Positions 17,198 to 26,148 of a DNA stretch of 64,000 nucleotides are shown here, in pieces. The first letter of the stretch is position 1, and each line of letters starts with the position of its first letter. The position numbers and the translations under genes were made by a program. The notes beneath the pieces are model-generated. The model had not been told where the DNA came from and searched no databases. It was given only the letters and a program-made list of their open reading frames with translations. The stretch is from Mesorhizobium sp. NZP2298 (lineage in GTDB: Bacteria > Pseudomonadota > Alphaproteobacteria > Rhizobiales > Rhizobiaceae), in assembly GCF_013170825.1 (NCBI RefSeq), contig NZ_CP033365.1, positions 2,120,001-2,184,000 on the forward strand, given 5' to 3'.

Positions 17198-19042
17198 TCA
17201 GCTGTCGAGGGATTCCAGTTCGTCGATCAGGCCGCTGATCACGCCAAGCCCGATCTGCCAGAAGGCGGGATCGGTGGCGTCGAGGCCGAAGGGCGCCAGA
17301 AGCTGCGAATGATGCTTTGTGCCGCCGGCGCGCAGCATCTCGAAATACTTGTCCTGGAAGCCGCGCTCGGCGTTCTGGTAGACCGCGTAGAGCGAGTTCA
17401 CCAGGCAGTCGCCGAAAGCATAGGCATAGACGTAGAAGGGCGAATGGATGAAGTGCGGGATGTAGGTCCAGAAGACCTCGTAGCCTTCGCGCAGCTTGAT
17501 CGCGGGTCCCAGGCTTTCGGCCTGCACTTCCAGCCAGAACTGGCCGAGCCTGTCGGACGTCAGTTCGCCGTTGCGGCGTTCGGCATGCACCTTGCGCTCG
17601 AATTCGTAGAAGGCGATCTGGCGCACCACCGTATTGATCATGTCCTCGACCTTCTGGGCGAGCATGGCCTTGCGCTCACGCCTGTCGGTGGTCCGCTCGA
17701 GCAGAGAGCGGAAGGTCAGCATCTCGCCGAACACGGAAGCGGTCTCGGCCAGCGTCAGCGGCGTCGAGGCCATCAGCGCGCCCTGGCCGGCGGCCAGCAC
17801 CTGATGCACGCCGTGGCCGAGCTCATGCGCCAGCGTCATCACATCGCGCGGCTTGCCCATGTAGTTGAGCAGCACATAGGGGTGCGCCGACGGCACGGTC
17901 GGATGGGCAAAGGCACCGGGCGACTTGCCGGGCCTTACCGGGGCGTCGATCCAGTTGCGATCGAAGAAGGTGCGCGCGATCTCGGCCATCTCGGGCGAGA
18001 AGCGCTGATAGGCGGACAGTACGGTGTTCCTGGCCTCATCCCAGCCGATCACCGCCTGCGGCGTCTCCGGCAGTGGTGCGTTGCGATCCCAGTGGTTCAT
18101 CACCTCCATGCCGAGCCACCGCGCCTTCATCGCGTAGTAGCGGTGCGACAGGCGCGGATAGGCCTCGCGCACCGCGGCGGCGAGCGCATCGACCACGCCG
18201 CGCTCGACACGGTTGGCGAGATGGCGTGAATCGGCAATGTCCTCGAGGCCGCGCCAGCGGTCGGATATTTCCTTGTCCTTGGCCAGCGTGTTGGTGATCA
18301 GCGTGAAGGTGCGCAAATTCTTGCGGAAGGTCGCGGCCAGCGCCTCGGAGGCGCGGCGGCGCACCTCGCCGTCGGCATCCTGCAAACGGTTGAGCGCCGG
18401 CTCGAGTGTCAATTCCTCACCATCGACGTTGAAGCGAAGGTCGGTCATCGTCTCGTCGAACAGACGGTTCCAGGCGCCGCGTCCGGTGATCGACTTCTCA
18501 TGGAAAAGCTGCTCGACACGATCCTCGAGCTGGTAGGGCTTGTCCATGCGCAGGTCGAGCACCCAGGGCCGGTAGTGGCCGAAAGCGGGATCGCTAGCCA
18601 GCGCGTTTTCGATCGCTGCGTCATCGATCAGGTTCAGTTCGAGCGCGAAGAACAGAAGATGCGCACTGGCGTCGGTCATCCTCTCCTGGGTGTCGCCGTA
18701 GAGCTTGGCGCGCTGCGGGTCGGCGGTGTTGCCGGCGTAGACCAGGCCGGCATAGGAGACGATGCGGCCAATCAGTTCCTCCAGCGCCTCGTAGGCGACC
18801 AGCGCCTCGCCCAGCTTGCCGGCGCTGCCGCGCCCGGCCTCGGCGGCGAGCGTACCCTTCCAGCGGGTCTCGAAAGCGATCGCGTCGGTGGCGGCCCTGG
18901 CGATGTCGCGCTTCAGTTCCGGGGCTTCCATGCCGGCATAGAGGTCGGCAAGGTTCCATTCCGGCAGATCGCCAAGCTCGACCGCGCCCTGACCGGACGC
19001 TGGTGCCGCGAGCCGCCGACCAAACATCATGCGCATCGACAT
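17198..19042 (-). CDS. pepF: M3 family oligoendopeptidase (PepF-like)
   Basis: 614 residues of a cytosolic zinc oligopeptidase. MTLAHELGHGVHQVLA near residue 400 carries the HExxH zinc site, and an acidic LAETASVFGEM helix about 25 residues later supplies the third ligand. The N-terminal helical region and C-terminal HFIHSPFYVYAYAFG segment fit the M3B/PepF group. It should cut short peptides released by protein turnover. An AGAAGGT site precedes the ATG. Single-gene unit. Confidence 0.94.
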   Translation of the reverse strand: MSMRMMFGRRLAAPASGQGAVELGDLPEWNLADLYAGMEAPELKRDIARAATDAIAFETRWKGTLAAEAGRGSAGKLGEALVAYEALEELIGRIVSYAGLVYAGNTADPQRAKLYGDTQERMTDASAHLLFFALELNLIDDAAIENALASDPAFGHYRPWVLDLRMDKPYQLEDRVEQLFHEKSITGRGAWNRLFDETMTDLRFNVDGEELTLEPALNRLQDADGEVRRRASEALAATFRKNLRTFTLITNTLAKDKEISDRWRGLEDIADSRHLANRVERGVVDALAAAVREAYPRLSHRYYAMKARWLGMEVMNHWDRNAPLPETPQAVIGWDEARNTVLSAYQRFSPEMAEIARTFFDRNWIDAPVRPGKSPGAFAHPTVPSAHPYVLLNYMGKPRDVMTLAHELGHGVHQVLAAGQGALMASTPLTLAETASVFGEMLTFRSLLERTTDRRERKAMLAQKVEDMINTVVRQIAFYEFERKVHAERRNGELTSDRLGQFWLEVQAESLGPAIKLREGYEVFWTYIPHFIHSPFYVYAYAFGDCLVNSLYAVYQNAERGFQDKYFEMLRAGGTKHHSQLLAPFGLDATDPAFWQIGLGVISGLIDELESLDS

Positions 19043-19207
19043 ACCTTCTGTGAATCACGGAGTCAGAATCAAGGGGCAGAATCAGGGAGGACGGAGAAGC
19101 CGGTCAAATCCTAAGGAATTCGTTCACCGGGTTTTTTGAAACCTTGTTTAGAACCCTGTGCCAAGATGATCCATGGGGATTTCGGGCGCGGGCAAATCAA
19201 GACAGTC

Positions 19208-20734
19208 ATGACAGGTTCCATACTCATAGTCGATGACGATCCCGTGCAGCGCCGGCTGCTCGAGGCTGCGGTGACGCGCTTTGGCCACCCGGCAATCGTC
19301 GTCGACGGCGGTGCCGCCGGCCTTGAAGTGCTCGACGGGCCAACGGCCCGCGACGTTTCGGTGGTGATCCTCGATCTCGTCATGCCCGGTCTCGACGGCA
19401 TCGGCGTGCTGAAGGCGATGCGTGAACGCGACATCACCGTCCCGGTCATCGTCCAGACCGCCCAGGGCGGGATCGAAACCGTTGTGTCGGCGATGCGCCA
19501 TGGCGCCTTCGATTTCGTCGTCAAGCCGGCCTCGCCCGACAGGCTGCAGGCGTCGATCGCCAATGCGCTCAAGGTCGAAGCGGTCGAGGGCGAGGTCAAG
19601 CGCACTTCGCGCAGGCGCGGCGGGCTGCTGACCTTCAAGGACATGATCACCCACAGCCCGGCCATGGACAGGGTGATACGGCTTGGCCAGAAAGCGGCCG
19701 CCTCCAACATCCCGATCCTGATCGAAGGCGAATCCGGCGTCGGCAAGGAACTGGTGGCACGCGCCATTCAGGGCAGCGGCGACCGCCGCACGAAGCCTTT
19801 CGTCACCGTCAATTGCGGCGCCATCCCCGATAATCTGGTCGAATCGATCCTGTTCGGCCACGAGAAGGGCTCGTTCACCGGCGCCACCGACAAACACACC
19901 GGCAAGTTCGTCGAAGCGCATACGGGCACGCTGTTCCTCGACGAGATCGGCGACTTGCCGCTCGACGTCCAGGTCAAGCTGTTGCGCGCCGTGCAGGAGG
20001 GCGAGGTCGATCCGGTCGGGGGGCGCTCGACCGTCAAGGTCGACATAAGGCTGATTTCGGCGACGCACCGCAACCTCCTGCAGCAGGTCAAGGACGGCAG
20101 GTTCCGCGAGGATCTGTTCTACCGGCTGAATGTCTATCCGATCCTCGTGCCGCCGCTGCGCGACCGCCGCGACGACATTCCGCATCTGGTCACGCATTTC
20201 ATGGAGAAGGTGGCACCCGCCGACCCGCGCCATCGACTGCAAGGCATTTCGGCGCCGGCACTTGCCGTGCTGCAGGCCTATGACTGGCCCGGCAACATCC
20301 GGCAGCTGGAAAACGCCGTCTTCCGCGCTTCGGTGCTGTGTGAAGGCGACGTGCTCGATGTCGATGATTTTCCACAGATCCGGGCGCAGGTCGAAGGCAC
20401 CGTCAATCTCGAAACGGATGTCGCCACGCCACCGTCGCTGGAACCTCGCGACGATGATATCCTGGCCGGCGAGGCAGCCTCGATGGCCGAGGCTGAACTG
20501 CCCCCCCGGCTTCAGCCTCGCTTCGGCACCCTGCGGGCGCTCGACGAACGTGGCAATGTGCGGGCGCTCGCCGACGTCGAACTCGAGATGATCAAGCTCG
20601 CCATCGACCATTACAACGGCCAGATGAGCGAAGTCGCGCGCCGCCTCGGCATCGGCCGCTCGACGCTTTACCGCAAGCTCAAGGAATACGGCATCGACCC
20701 GGAAACCGGCCGCGCGGAACGGCTGGCGTCCTAA
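19208..20734 (+). CDS. sigma54-dependent response regulator (NtrC family)
   Basis: 508 residues in three domains. The receiver (1-125) has the acidic pocket VDDD near residue 8 and phospho-acceptor VVILDLVMPG near 58. The AAA+ domain (about 145-370) has Walker A GESGVGKE, the sigma54 loop GSFTGA (serine in place of the usual alanine) and FLDEIGDLP. The C-terminal HTH ends MSEVARRLGIGRSTLYRKL. It should activate sigma54 promoters when phosphorylated. No histidine kinase is adjacent, so partner and regulon are unknown. The ATG at 19208 was chosen because the receiver begins at once; 24 upstream codons are open. Confidence 0.93.
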   Translation: MTGSILIVDDDPVQRRLLEAAVTRFGHPAIVVDGGAAGLEVLDGPTARDVSVVILDLVMPGLDGIGVLKAMRERDITVPVIVQTAQGGIETVVSAMRHGAFDFVVKPASPDRLQASIANALKVEAVEGEVKRTSRRRGGLLTFKDMITHSPAMDRVIRLGQKAAASNIPILIEGESGVGKELVARAIQGSGDRRTKPFVTVNCGAIPDNLVESILFGHEKGSFTGATDKHTGKFVEAHTGTLFLDEIGDLPLDVQVKLLRAVQEGEVDPVGGRSTVKVDIRLISATHRNLLQQVKDGRFREDLFYRLNVYPILVPPLRDRRDDIPHLVTHFMEKVAPADPRHRLQGISAPALAVLQAYDWPGNIRQLENAVFRASVLCEGDVLDVDDFPQIRAQVEGTVNLETDVATPPSLEPRDDDILAGEAASMAEAELPPRLQPRFGTLRALDERGNVRALADVELEMIKLAIDHYNGQMSEVARRLGIGRSTLYRKLKEYGIDPETGRAERLAS

Positions 20735-21119
20735 ATCGCGTTGTGTCGAACCGCATAGCCGCCGCGTGTCAGGTCACGTTCTCATGCATGTCGTTCGCCC
20801 CGAAACCGAAGCGCGGTTTGGGTAACGTGTATCGGACGCAAGGCCGGGACCAGCTTGCGATGCCAGAGTTTGTCCCGCTGTCAGCGGGTTTCGGCGGGAA
20901 TATGGCAAGCCCGTGGACAGCTCTGTTCACGCATTAAGGCTAATGGTAACAGATCGTGTTCTGTCAAAAGCCGGAATCCTGATCTAAACCAGCGGTTTAC
21001 CAAGAAACCTTGTGATCAATTTTTGACGGGATATCGCCATGGTGTTACCGCATTTCGGCTTCAATAAGCGATGATTAACCATTAGGATTGATATTCGGAT
21101 GTGAAAACGACACGTCCGT
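20735..21119. other. 385-base gap upstream of the DUF882 gene
   Basis: Contains a 45-base palindromic repeat at 20786-20830 (listed separately). From about 20930 to 21115 the sequence is richer in A and T and includes AAACCAGCGGTTT, probably promoter and leader of the gene at 21120. No terminator with a T-tract is visible after the response-regulator stop, and no tRNA or small gene was recognised. Confidence 0.5.
20786..20830 (-). repeat. 45-bp hairpin repeat, single copy (divergent)
   Basis: GCATGTCGTTCGCCCCGAAA then CCGAAGCGCGGTTTGGGTAACGTGT (positions 20786-20830) aligns with the reverse complement of the triplet at 35815. The matching arms are GCATGTCGTT/AACGTGT and CCGAAACC/GGTTTGGG. 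It is the most diverged copy in the window. Confidence 0.6.
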
Positions 21120-23045
21120 TTGAGCAAATCCGGGGACAAACGGCAGCCTGCAAGGCCTTTTGATTTGAACAGGATCGAACGACTCACAAACGGGCGGTAT
21201 CATCATCTGAGCGTCTGGCCGAGATGGCTGGCAGCGGTGATTGTCGCTTTTGGTTTTGTTGCCGCGGCCGCCACCGGCGCCCAGGCCGAAGTTCGTTCGC
21301 TGAAGCTCTACCACCTCCACACGCATGAGAAGGCGGAGATCGTCTACAAGCGCAATGGCCGCTACGATCCGGAGGGCTTGAGGAAGATCAACATCATCCT
21401 GCGCGACTGGCGCCGCAACGAGCCGACCAAGATGGATCCGCGCCTGCTGGACCTGGTCTGGGAGGCATATCGGGAAAGCGGCGCCACCGACTATATCCAG
21501 GTCGTCTGCGGCTACCGTTCGCCGTCGACCAATTCGATGCTGCGCAGCCGCAGCCGGGGTGTCGCCGAGAAGAGCCAGCATATGCTCGGCAAGGCGATGG
21601 ATTTCTATATTCCCGGCGTGCCTCTGAAGAAGCTGCGCAACATCGGCCTGAAGATGCAGGGCGGTGGCGTCGGCTACTATCCGACCTCCGGTTCGCCGTT
21701 CGTCCATATGGATGTCGGCAATGTGCGCCATTGGCCCGGTATCAGCCGTCAGGAACTGGTCAGCCTGTTCCCCAACGGCAAGACGCTGCACGTGCCGAGC
21801 GACGGCCGACCGCTGCCCGGCTATGAACAGGCGCTCGCCTCCTACAAGTCCCGCAAGGGCTCCGGCACACCCAACATCGAACTGGCCAGTGCCGGTGGTA
21901 GCAGCAAGAAATCCGGCGGGTTCCTTTCCGCCTTCTTCGGCGGTGGCGGCGAGGACGAAGCCGATGACAGCGCCGATGTCGAGACCGCTTCGGCTGCCCC
22001 TGCGCCCAAGCCTAGAAACCTGAAGCCGGCGGCTGCGGCCGCCAAGAGCAGCAACCTGCCGGGCATCGCCATCGTCGCGCCCGAGAATGCGCAGCGCGCC
22101 AACATTCCGCAGATTGCCGACGAGCAGGCTCCGGAACCGGAAAAGGATACGCCGGAAACGATCATCGCCGCGCTGCCGGCCAAGGAGATTCCGCTGCCCG
22201 ATTTCGCGCCGCGGCCGAAGGCCGATGTCGGCGCGCAGCCTGAGAATGTTCCGTTCGCCATGGCGGACGCGACTGCGACCACCGAACAGGCCGTGGCGAC
22301 CGCGCAGGCGCCGGCGAACATGCCGTTCGGCAAGACTGATCCCGCCGCTGCTGCGGCGGCGGCCGATCCGGCGCAGGTTGCCGTCAACAACATCCCCTTG
22401 CCGACGTGGCGTCCTGAACGCACGCTTCCGGCTGATCTCGCACCGCCGCCCAGCAAGGATGTGCTGATGGCGTTGGCGGATACGGCCGAACAGGGCAAGA
22501 CCGCGTCCGATGCGTTCTCGGTGCTGCCGACGGCGCGTCCCGAACCGGCCAAGCCGGACGCCGTCAAGGCCGTGCTCGACGAGGCCAATGCCCAGGTCGG
22601 CAATGCCGATGAATATAAGGTTGCGTCGCTGGCTGAAGAGCCGCGCTCGGCCTTCAATGATCCGTCTTATGTCGATGTCGCAACGCCACGTCAGGCCGTT
22701 GCTGCCCGTCCGGCCGGTTCCGATCCGGCCGCCGCGATCGGTGCCGGCGTGAAGACGACCCGCAAGGAAGCCAGGGCCACCGCCCGCGACCTGAAGCCCG
22801 GCCCCAAGGCCATGGTGGTCGCCGCGGCGCCCCAGGCCGCCCGTTGGGCGCTGACCAGCGGCGAGAACGTCGCCACCGCTTCGAGTGCGACGACGGCGCC
22901 GGGTTACGCCTACAACATCGTGCATACGCCGCCGAGCGAGGTCTATACGGCCGGCTTCCAGCCGAGCAACCAGGTGGCCGACGCCAACCGGTTCACCGGC
23001 AACGCCGTCAAGTTCATGTCGGTGGCCCGCTTCCAGACGAAATAG
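21120..23045 (+). CDS. exported DUF882 / M15-like peptidase with long Ala/Pro-rich tail
   Basis: 641 residues starting at TTG. A signal sequence at about residues 33-57 ends AQAEVRSL. The catalytic-type domain (about 58-235) has SQHMLGKAMDFY, the HxxGxAxD zinc motif of M15/LAS peptidases, and the second His in SPFVHMDVG. It is probably a periplasmic murein endopeptidase or carboxypeptidase. The remaining 400 residues are low complexity and carry repeated short motifs such as IPLPTWRPE, IPLPDFAPR, NVPFA and NMPFG. An alternative TTG lies at 21165. The long tail is unusual for the family and may bind cell-wall or envelope partners. Confidence 0.85.
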   Translation: MSKSGDKRQPARPFDLNRIERLTNGRYHHLSVWPRWLAAVIVAFGFVAAAATGAQAEVRSLKLYHLHTHEKAEIVYKRNGRYDPEGLRKINIILRDWRRNEPTKMDPRLLDLVWEAYRESGATDYIQVVCGYRSPSTNSMLRSRSRGVAEKSQHMLGKAMDFYIPGVPLKKLRNIGLKMQGGGVGYYPTSGSPFVHMDVGNVRHWPGISRQELVSLFPNGKTLHVPSDGRPLPGYEQALASYKSRKGSGTPNIELASAGGSSKKSGGFLSAFFGGGGEDEADDSADVETASAAPAPKPRNLKPAAAAAKSSNLPGIAIVAPENAQRANIPQIADEQAPEPEKDTPETIIAALPAKEIPLPDFAPRPKADVGAQPENVPFAMADATATTEQAVATAQAPANMPFGKTDPAAAAAAADPAQVAVNNIPLPTWRPERTLPADLAPPPSKDVLMALADTAEQGKTASDAFSVLPTARPEPAKPDAVKAVLDEANAQVGNADEYKVASLAEEPRSAFNDPSYVDVATPRQAVAARPAGSDPAAAIGAGVKTTRKEARATARDLKPGPKAMVVAAAPQAARWALTSGENVATASSATTAPGYAYNIVHTPPSEVYTAGFQPSNQVADANRFTGNAVKFMSVARFQTK

Positions 23046-23064
23046 CCTGCTGGCCAGACGAGAC

Positions 23065-23096
23065 AAAGCCGCGTCGGGCGACCAGCGCGGCTTTTT
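23065..23096 (+). terminator. terminator after the DUF882 gene
   Basis: AAAGCCGCG and CGCGGCTTTTT pair across a 12-base loop 19 bases past the stop, with a run of T after the stem. Confidence 0.85.
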
Positions 23097-23222
23097 GCTG
23101 TCCGGGCGTGATGCATGCGGCACCCAACCCCGCGGATCACGCGCGACTGAACTTCTCGTGAAGCCGGAACGGCCCGGCTGTTTCCGGGTTAGCGTGGGTA
23201 CGTTCCAACCCTGGGGATATTC

Positions 23223-23399
23223 ATGAAGAAAATTCTACTGGCATCCGTTCTGGCATTGGTTGCAGCATCTGCCGCGATCGCTCCATCGCAAGCCGAAACC
23301 GTGATCATCAAGAATGGCAAGCATCACTGCAGGACCAAGCTGGTCACGCATTGGGTGCACCATCACAGGGTGACCGAGAAGGTCAAGGTCTGCCGCTAA
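23223..23399 (+). CDS. small exported basic protein, 58 residues
   Basis: Too short for most gene finders but well formed. ATG at 23223 lies behind GGGGAT, a signal peptide MKKILLASVL... ends PSQA at residue 24, and the mature part has about 34 residues with two Cys, seven His and many Lys/Arg, ending KVKVCR. A terminator hairpin follows 29 bases after the stop. The two Cys could form one disulfide in the periplasm. I do not recognise a family; the transcription unit signals on both sides make it credible. Confidence 0.72.
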   Translation: MKKILLASVLALVAASAAIAPSQAETVIIKNGKHHCRTKLVTHWVHHHRVTEKVKVCR

Positions 23400-23428
23400 T
23401 CCGGAACCGATGGGATCCGGGAGAATTG

Positions 23429-23458
23429 GCCCGGTCGACGAGAGTCGGCCGGGCTTTT
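23429..23458 (+). terminator. terminator after the 58-residue protein gene
   Basis: GCCCGG-T-CGAC and GTCG-G-CCGGGC form a stem with a GAGA loop, followed by TTTT. It ends the short transcription unit and faces the end of the convergent AraC-type gene at 23503. Confidence 0.8.
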
Positions 23459-23502
23459 CATGTGCCAGCCGACGCAGTGCTTACGGCTTGGTTCCGAGCG
23501 CT

Positions 23503-24396
23503 TTAGTCGATTTCCAGCGTGGCTGCTTCGCCCTTGGCCAGAAGCCGGGCGGCGTCGCGCGCCGGCGGCAGTCCGAAATGGCGCGCGTATTCCCGGCTGA
23601 ACTGGGACGCGCTTTCATAGCCGACGGCAAAGGCGACACGCGTGGCGCTTCCCGGCTCCGCGATCAGCAGATGACGAGCCTCCAGCAGACGCACCTGCTT
23701 CTGATACTGGATCGGGCTCATGGCGGTCGCCGCCTTGAAATGGCGATGGAACGAAGCATTGCTCATATGCGCGAGTTCGGCCAGTTCCGTCACGTCGATG
23801 GGTTCGTTGTAATGTGCTCGTATCCAGGCGGTGGCGCGGCGTATCTGTGACAGGCGGCCATCGGCGTGCGCGAGCTGCCGCAACTTCACTCCTTGCGGAC
23901 CCTGCAGCAAGCGGAATGCGATCTCGCGTTCGAGCATGGGCGCGAGCACGGGAATTTCGGTTGGCCGGTCGAGCAGCCGCAGCATGCGGCGCCATGCATC
24001 GAGCAGTTCGTCATCGGCCCGGTTGGTCACGAAGCCGTCGCCGTCGACCGCCGGCTTGTGGTCGATGATCAGGGCAGCGATCAGCCCGACATCGAGAGCG
24101 AAGGCGATGGCCGTGTAAGGACGGGCGCTGCTCGCCTCGATGAGCTGACTGGTGGCCGGCGTCTCCACCGCATAGACGAAATAGCTGCCGGCGCCATAGC
24201 GAAGCGTGCGGTCACCGACCAGCACTGTCTTCGCCCCCTGCAGCACGAACAGCGCCGTCGGCTGGCAAAGCTCGGGCAGCGGCGGGGTCGCAACCTCGCT
24301 GCGGCCGATCGTGACGCGCGGGATCGCCGTTTTCGTGCGCCGCCCATGCGCATGGCGGCCGGCGATGCCGATCAATTCCTGCAAAACCTCTTCCAT
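23503..24396 (-). CDS. AraC family transcriptional regulator
   Basis: 297 residues. The N-terminal half has the cupin-like AraC_N domain (LCQPTALFVLQGAKTVLVG, then YGAGSYFVYAVETPA). The C-terminal two HTH motifs are at about 195-290, including ELAELAHMSNASFHRHFKA and RVAFAVGYESASQFSREYAR. This domain pair is common in regulators set divergently from a dehydrogenase, as here: the SDR gene starts 130 bases away on the other strand and is the likely target. The effector is unknown. Confidence 0.9.
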   Translation of the reverse strand: MEEVLQELIGIAGRHAHGRRTKTAIPRVTIGRSEVATPPLPELCQPTALFVLQGAKTVLVGDRTLRYGAGSYFVYAVETPATSQLIEASSARPYTAIAFALDVGLIAALIIDHKPAVDGDGFVTNRADDELLDAWRRMLRLLDRPTEIPVLAPMLEREIAFRLLQGPQGVKLRQLAHADGRLSQIRRATAWIRAHYNEPIDVTELAELAHMSNASFHRHFKAATAMSPIQYQKQVRLLEARHLLIAEPGSATRVAFAVGYESASQFSREYARHFGLPPARDAARLLAKGEAATLEID

Positions 24397-24526
24397 TCTT
24401 CAGCATCGCCGATCCGTGCGGCCTACGCAACCGGTTGAGAGGATTAGGCAAGAGGACGCGAGTATCCGGCGCGCGAAACCGGCCGAGGCACGTCATCTCT
24501 GGGTCACCAAAGAAGGAGACATCGAT

Positions 24527-25276
24527 ATGACGACGCAGAGGAATGCGCTGGTCACCGGCGCCAACAAGGGTATCGGCCTCGAGACCGCTCGCCGGCTGGG
24601 GACAAAAGGGTTCAAGGTCTGGCTCGGCGCCCGCGATGCCGAGCGCGGGGAGGCCGCGGCAAAGGCGTTGCGCAACGAAGGGCTCGACGTCAAATGGCTC
24701 GAGCTCGACGTCGCCAGCGACGACAGCGTGGCGAGCGCGGCCAAGACCCTGACAGCGCAGGTATCCAGCCTCGACGCGCTGGTCAACAATGCCGGCATTG
24801 CCCCCGGCTATGTTGATGCGCTGGGACCGGACGGCCGCTACGAACGGCCGCCGAGCCGCGAGGATGTCACCGATATGAAGGCCACCTATGACGTCAACGT
24901 CTTCGGCCCGGTTCGCGTCACCCAGGCATTCCTGCCGCTGCTCCTGGCATCGCCCGTCGCCCGCATCGTCATGGTCAGCAGCTACCTCGGCTCGATCGCG
25001 CGGGCCGCCGGCAACAGCCAGTCGCCCAATGTGATGAGCTATGGCAGCTCGAAAACAGCGCTTAATGCCATCACCGTGGCCTTCGCCCGGGAACTCTCGC
25101 CGCGCGGCATCATGGTCAACGCCGCCGCTCCCGGCTACACCGCGACGGACCTCAATGCGCATAGGGGCGGGCGTACGGTGCAGCAGGCTGCCGGGATCAT
25201 CGTGCAATTGGCGACGCTGAAGGCGGGCGGGCCCACCGGCGGCTATTTCGATGAGAACGGTCCGCTGCCCTGGTGA
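24527..25276 (+). CDS. short-chain dehydrogenase/reductase
   Basis: 249 residues, classical SDR. TGANKGIGLETARRLG is the NAD(P) site at residues 9-24, LVNNAGIAPG the structural motif, a serine in MVSSYLG and YGSSK the catalytic Tyr-x-x-x-Lys. The ATG at 24527 follows AGAAGGAGA. The gene is divergent from the AraC-type regulator at 24396, so it is probably regulated by it. The substrate, likely a carbonyl compound or xenobiotic aldehyde, cannot be read from the sequence. The long open frame upstream is not coding. Confidence 0.9.
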   Translation: MTTQRNALVTGANKGIGLETARRLGTKGFKVWLGARDAERGEAAAKALRNEGLDVKWLELDVASDDSVASAAKTLTAQVSSLDALVNNAGIAPGYVDALGPDGRYERPPSREDVTDMKATYDVNVFGPVRVTQAFLPLLLASPVARIVMVSSYLGSIARAAGNSQSPNVMSYGSSKTALNAITVAFARELSPRGIMVNAAAPGYTATDLNAHRGGRTVQQAAGIIVQLATLKAGGPTGGYFDENGPLPW

Positions 25277-25280
25277 TCGG

Positions 25281-25919
25281 TTATTTCCTGAGCTTGCTCG
25301 CTTCACGTGCAAGCGATTCGATCTCGTCCCACTTGCCCGCCTTGACCATGTCGTCGGGCGCGACCCAGGAACCGCCGACGCAGATGACATTGGGCAGGCC
25401 GAGGTAGTCGGCGGCATTCTTGCCGGTGATGCCGCCGGTCGGGCAGAATTTGACATCGGCGAGCGGCGAGGCGAAGGCCTTCAGCGACGCGATGCCGCCC
25501 GACTGCTCGGCCGGGAAGAATTTCAGGAAGCGCAGGCCTGCCTCGCGCGCGGCCATGATCTCGCCAGGCGTGATGGCGCCGGGCAGCAACGGGACGGCGC
25601 TGTCTTTCGCCGCGGCCAGAAGCTGGCTGGTGATGCCGGGGCTGACAATGAATTTCGATCCAGCGGCCGCCGCTTCGCCGAACTGGCGGGCGTCGAGAAT
25701 GGTGCCGGCACCGACAATGGCGTCCTCGACTTCGGCCGCCACGCGGCGGATCGCTTCCAACGCATCGGCGGTCCTCAGCGTGATCTCGATCGCCGGCAGG
25801 CCGCCACGTGCCAGGGCGCGGGCCAGCGGCACCGCATCGGCAACATTGGCGATCTTCAGCACCGGTATGACCGGCTGGCCATTGAGGAGCGACAGGAGTT
25901 TTTCGGTCTTGCTGGGCAT
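25281..25919 (-). CDS. eda: 2-dehydro-3-deoxyphosphogluconate aldolase (KDPG/KHG aldolase)
   Basis: Splits KDPG into pyruvate and glyceraldehyde-3-phosphate, the last step of the Entner-Doudoroff pathway and the main sugar route in rhizobia. 212 residues. ITLRTADALEAI carries the catalytic Glu-Arg region, GAGTILDARQ follows, and RFLKFFPAEQSGG carries the Schiff-base lysine. A CGGAGAGACAG site precedes the ATG. It converges on the SDR gene with four bases between the two ends. edd and zwf are not in the window. Confidence 0.95.
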   Translation of the reverse strand: MPSKTEKLLSLLNGQPVIPVLKIANVADAVPLARALARGGLPAIEITLRTADALEAIRRVAAEVEDAIVGAGTILDARQFGEAAAAGSKFIVSPGITSQLLAAAKDSAVPLLPGAITPGEIMAAREAGLRFLKFFPAEQSGGIASLKAFASPLADVKFCPTGGITGKNAADYLGLPNVICVGGSWVAPDDMVKAGKWDEIESLAREASKLRK

Positions 25920-26148
25920 CTGTCTCTCCGTATCCTAAGCGCGTCGCATGAATCCGTCTCGGCGTGGCGCGCTCCTAGTTCATTTCAACCGATTAGCAGA
26001 CGGGTGTTTGCCTGTCCACGAAACCGGTCGCGTCGCGATGTCACGCGCTGTGGGACAGCTTATCGGCTCTTCCCCGACAGGGCCATGACAGTCACCAAAG
26101 CCCGTTTCACCTTGAAACAGCATTTACGAGCGTCTAGTTGCTCTGGCA

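Noticed and set aside
19148..20611. 487-codon minus-strand frame opposite the sigma54 response regulator
   Set aside because: Antisense shadow; the plus-strand frame carries all three expected domains.
21075..23123. 682-codon minus-strand open frame opposite the DUF882 gene
   Set aside because: Antisense shadow caused by GC-rich third positions; composition is Arg/Gly/Ala with no recognisable domain.
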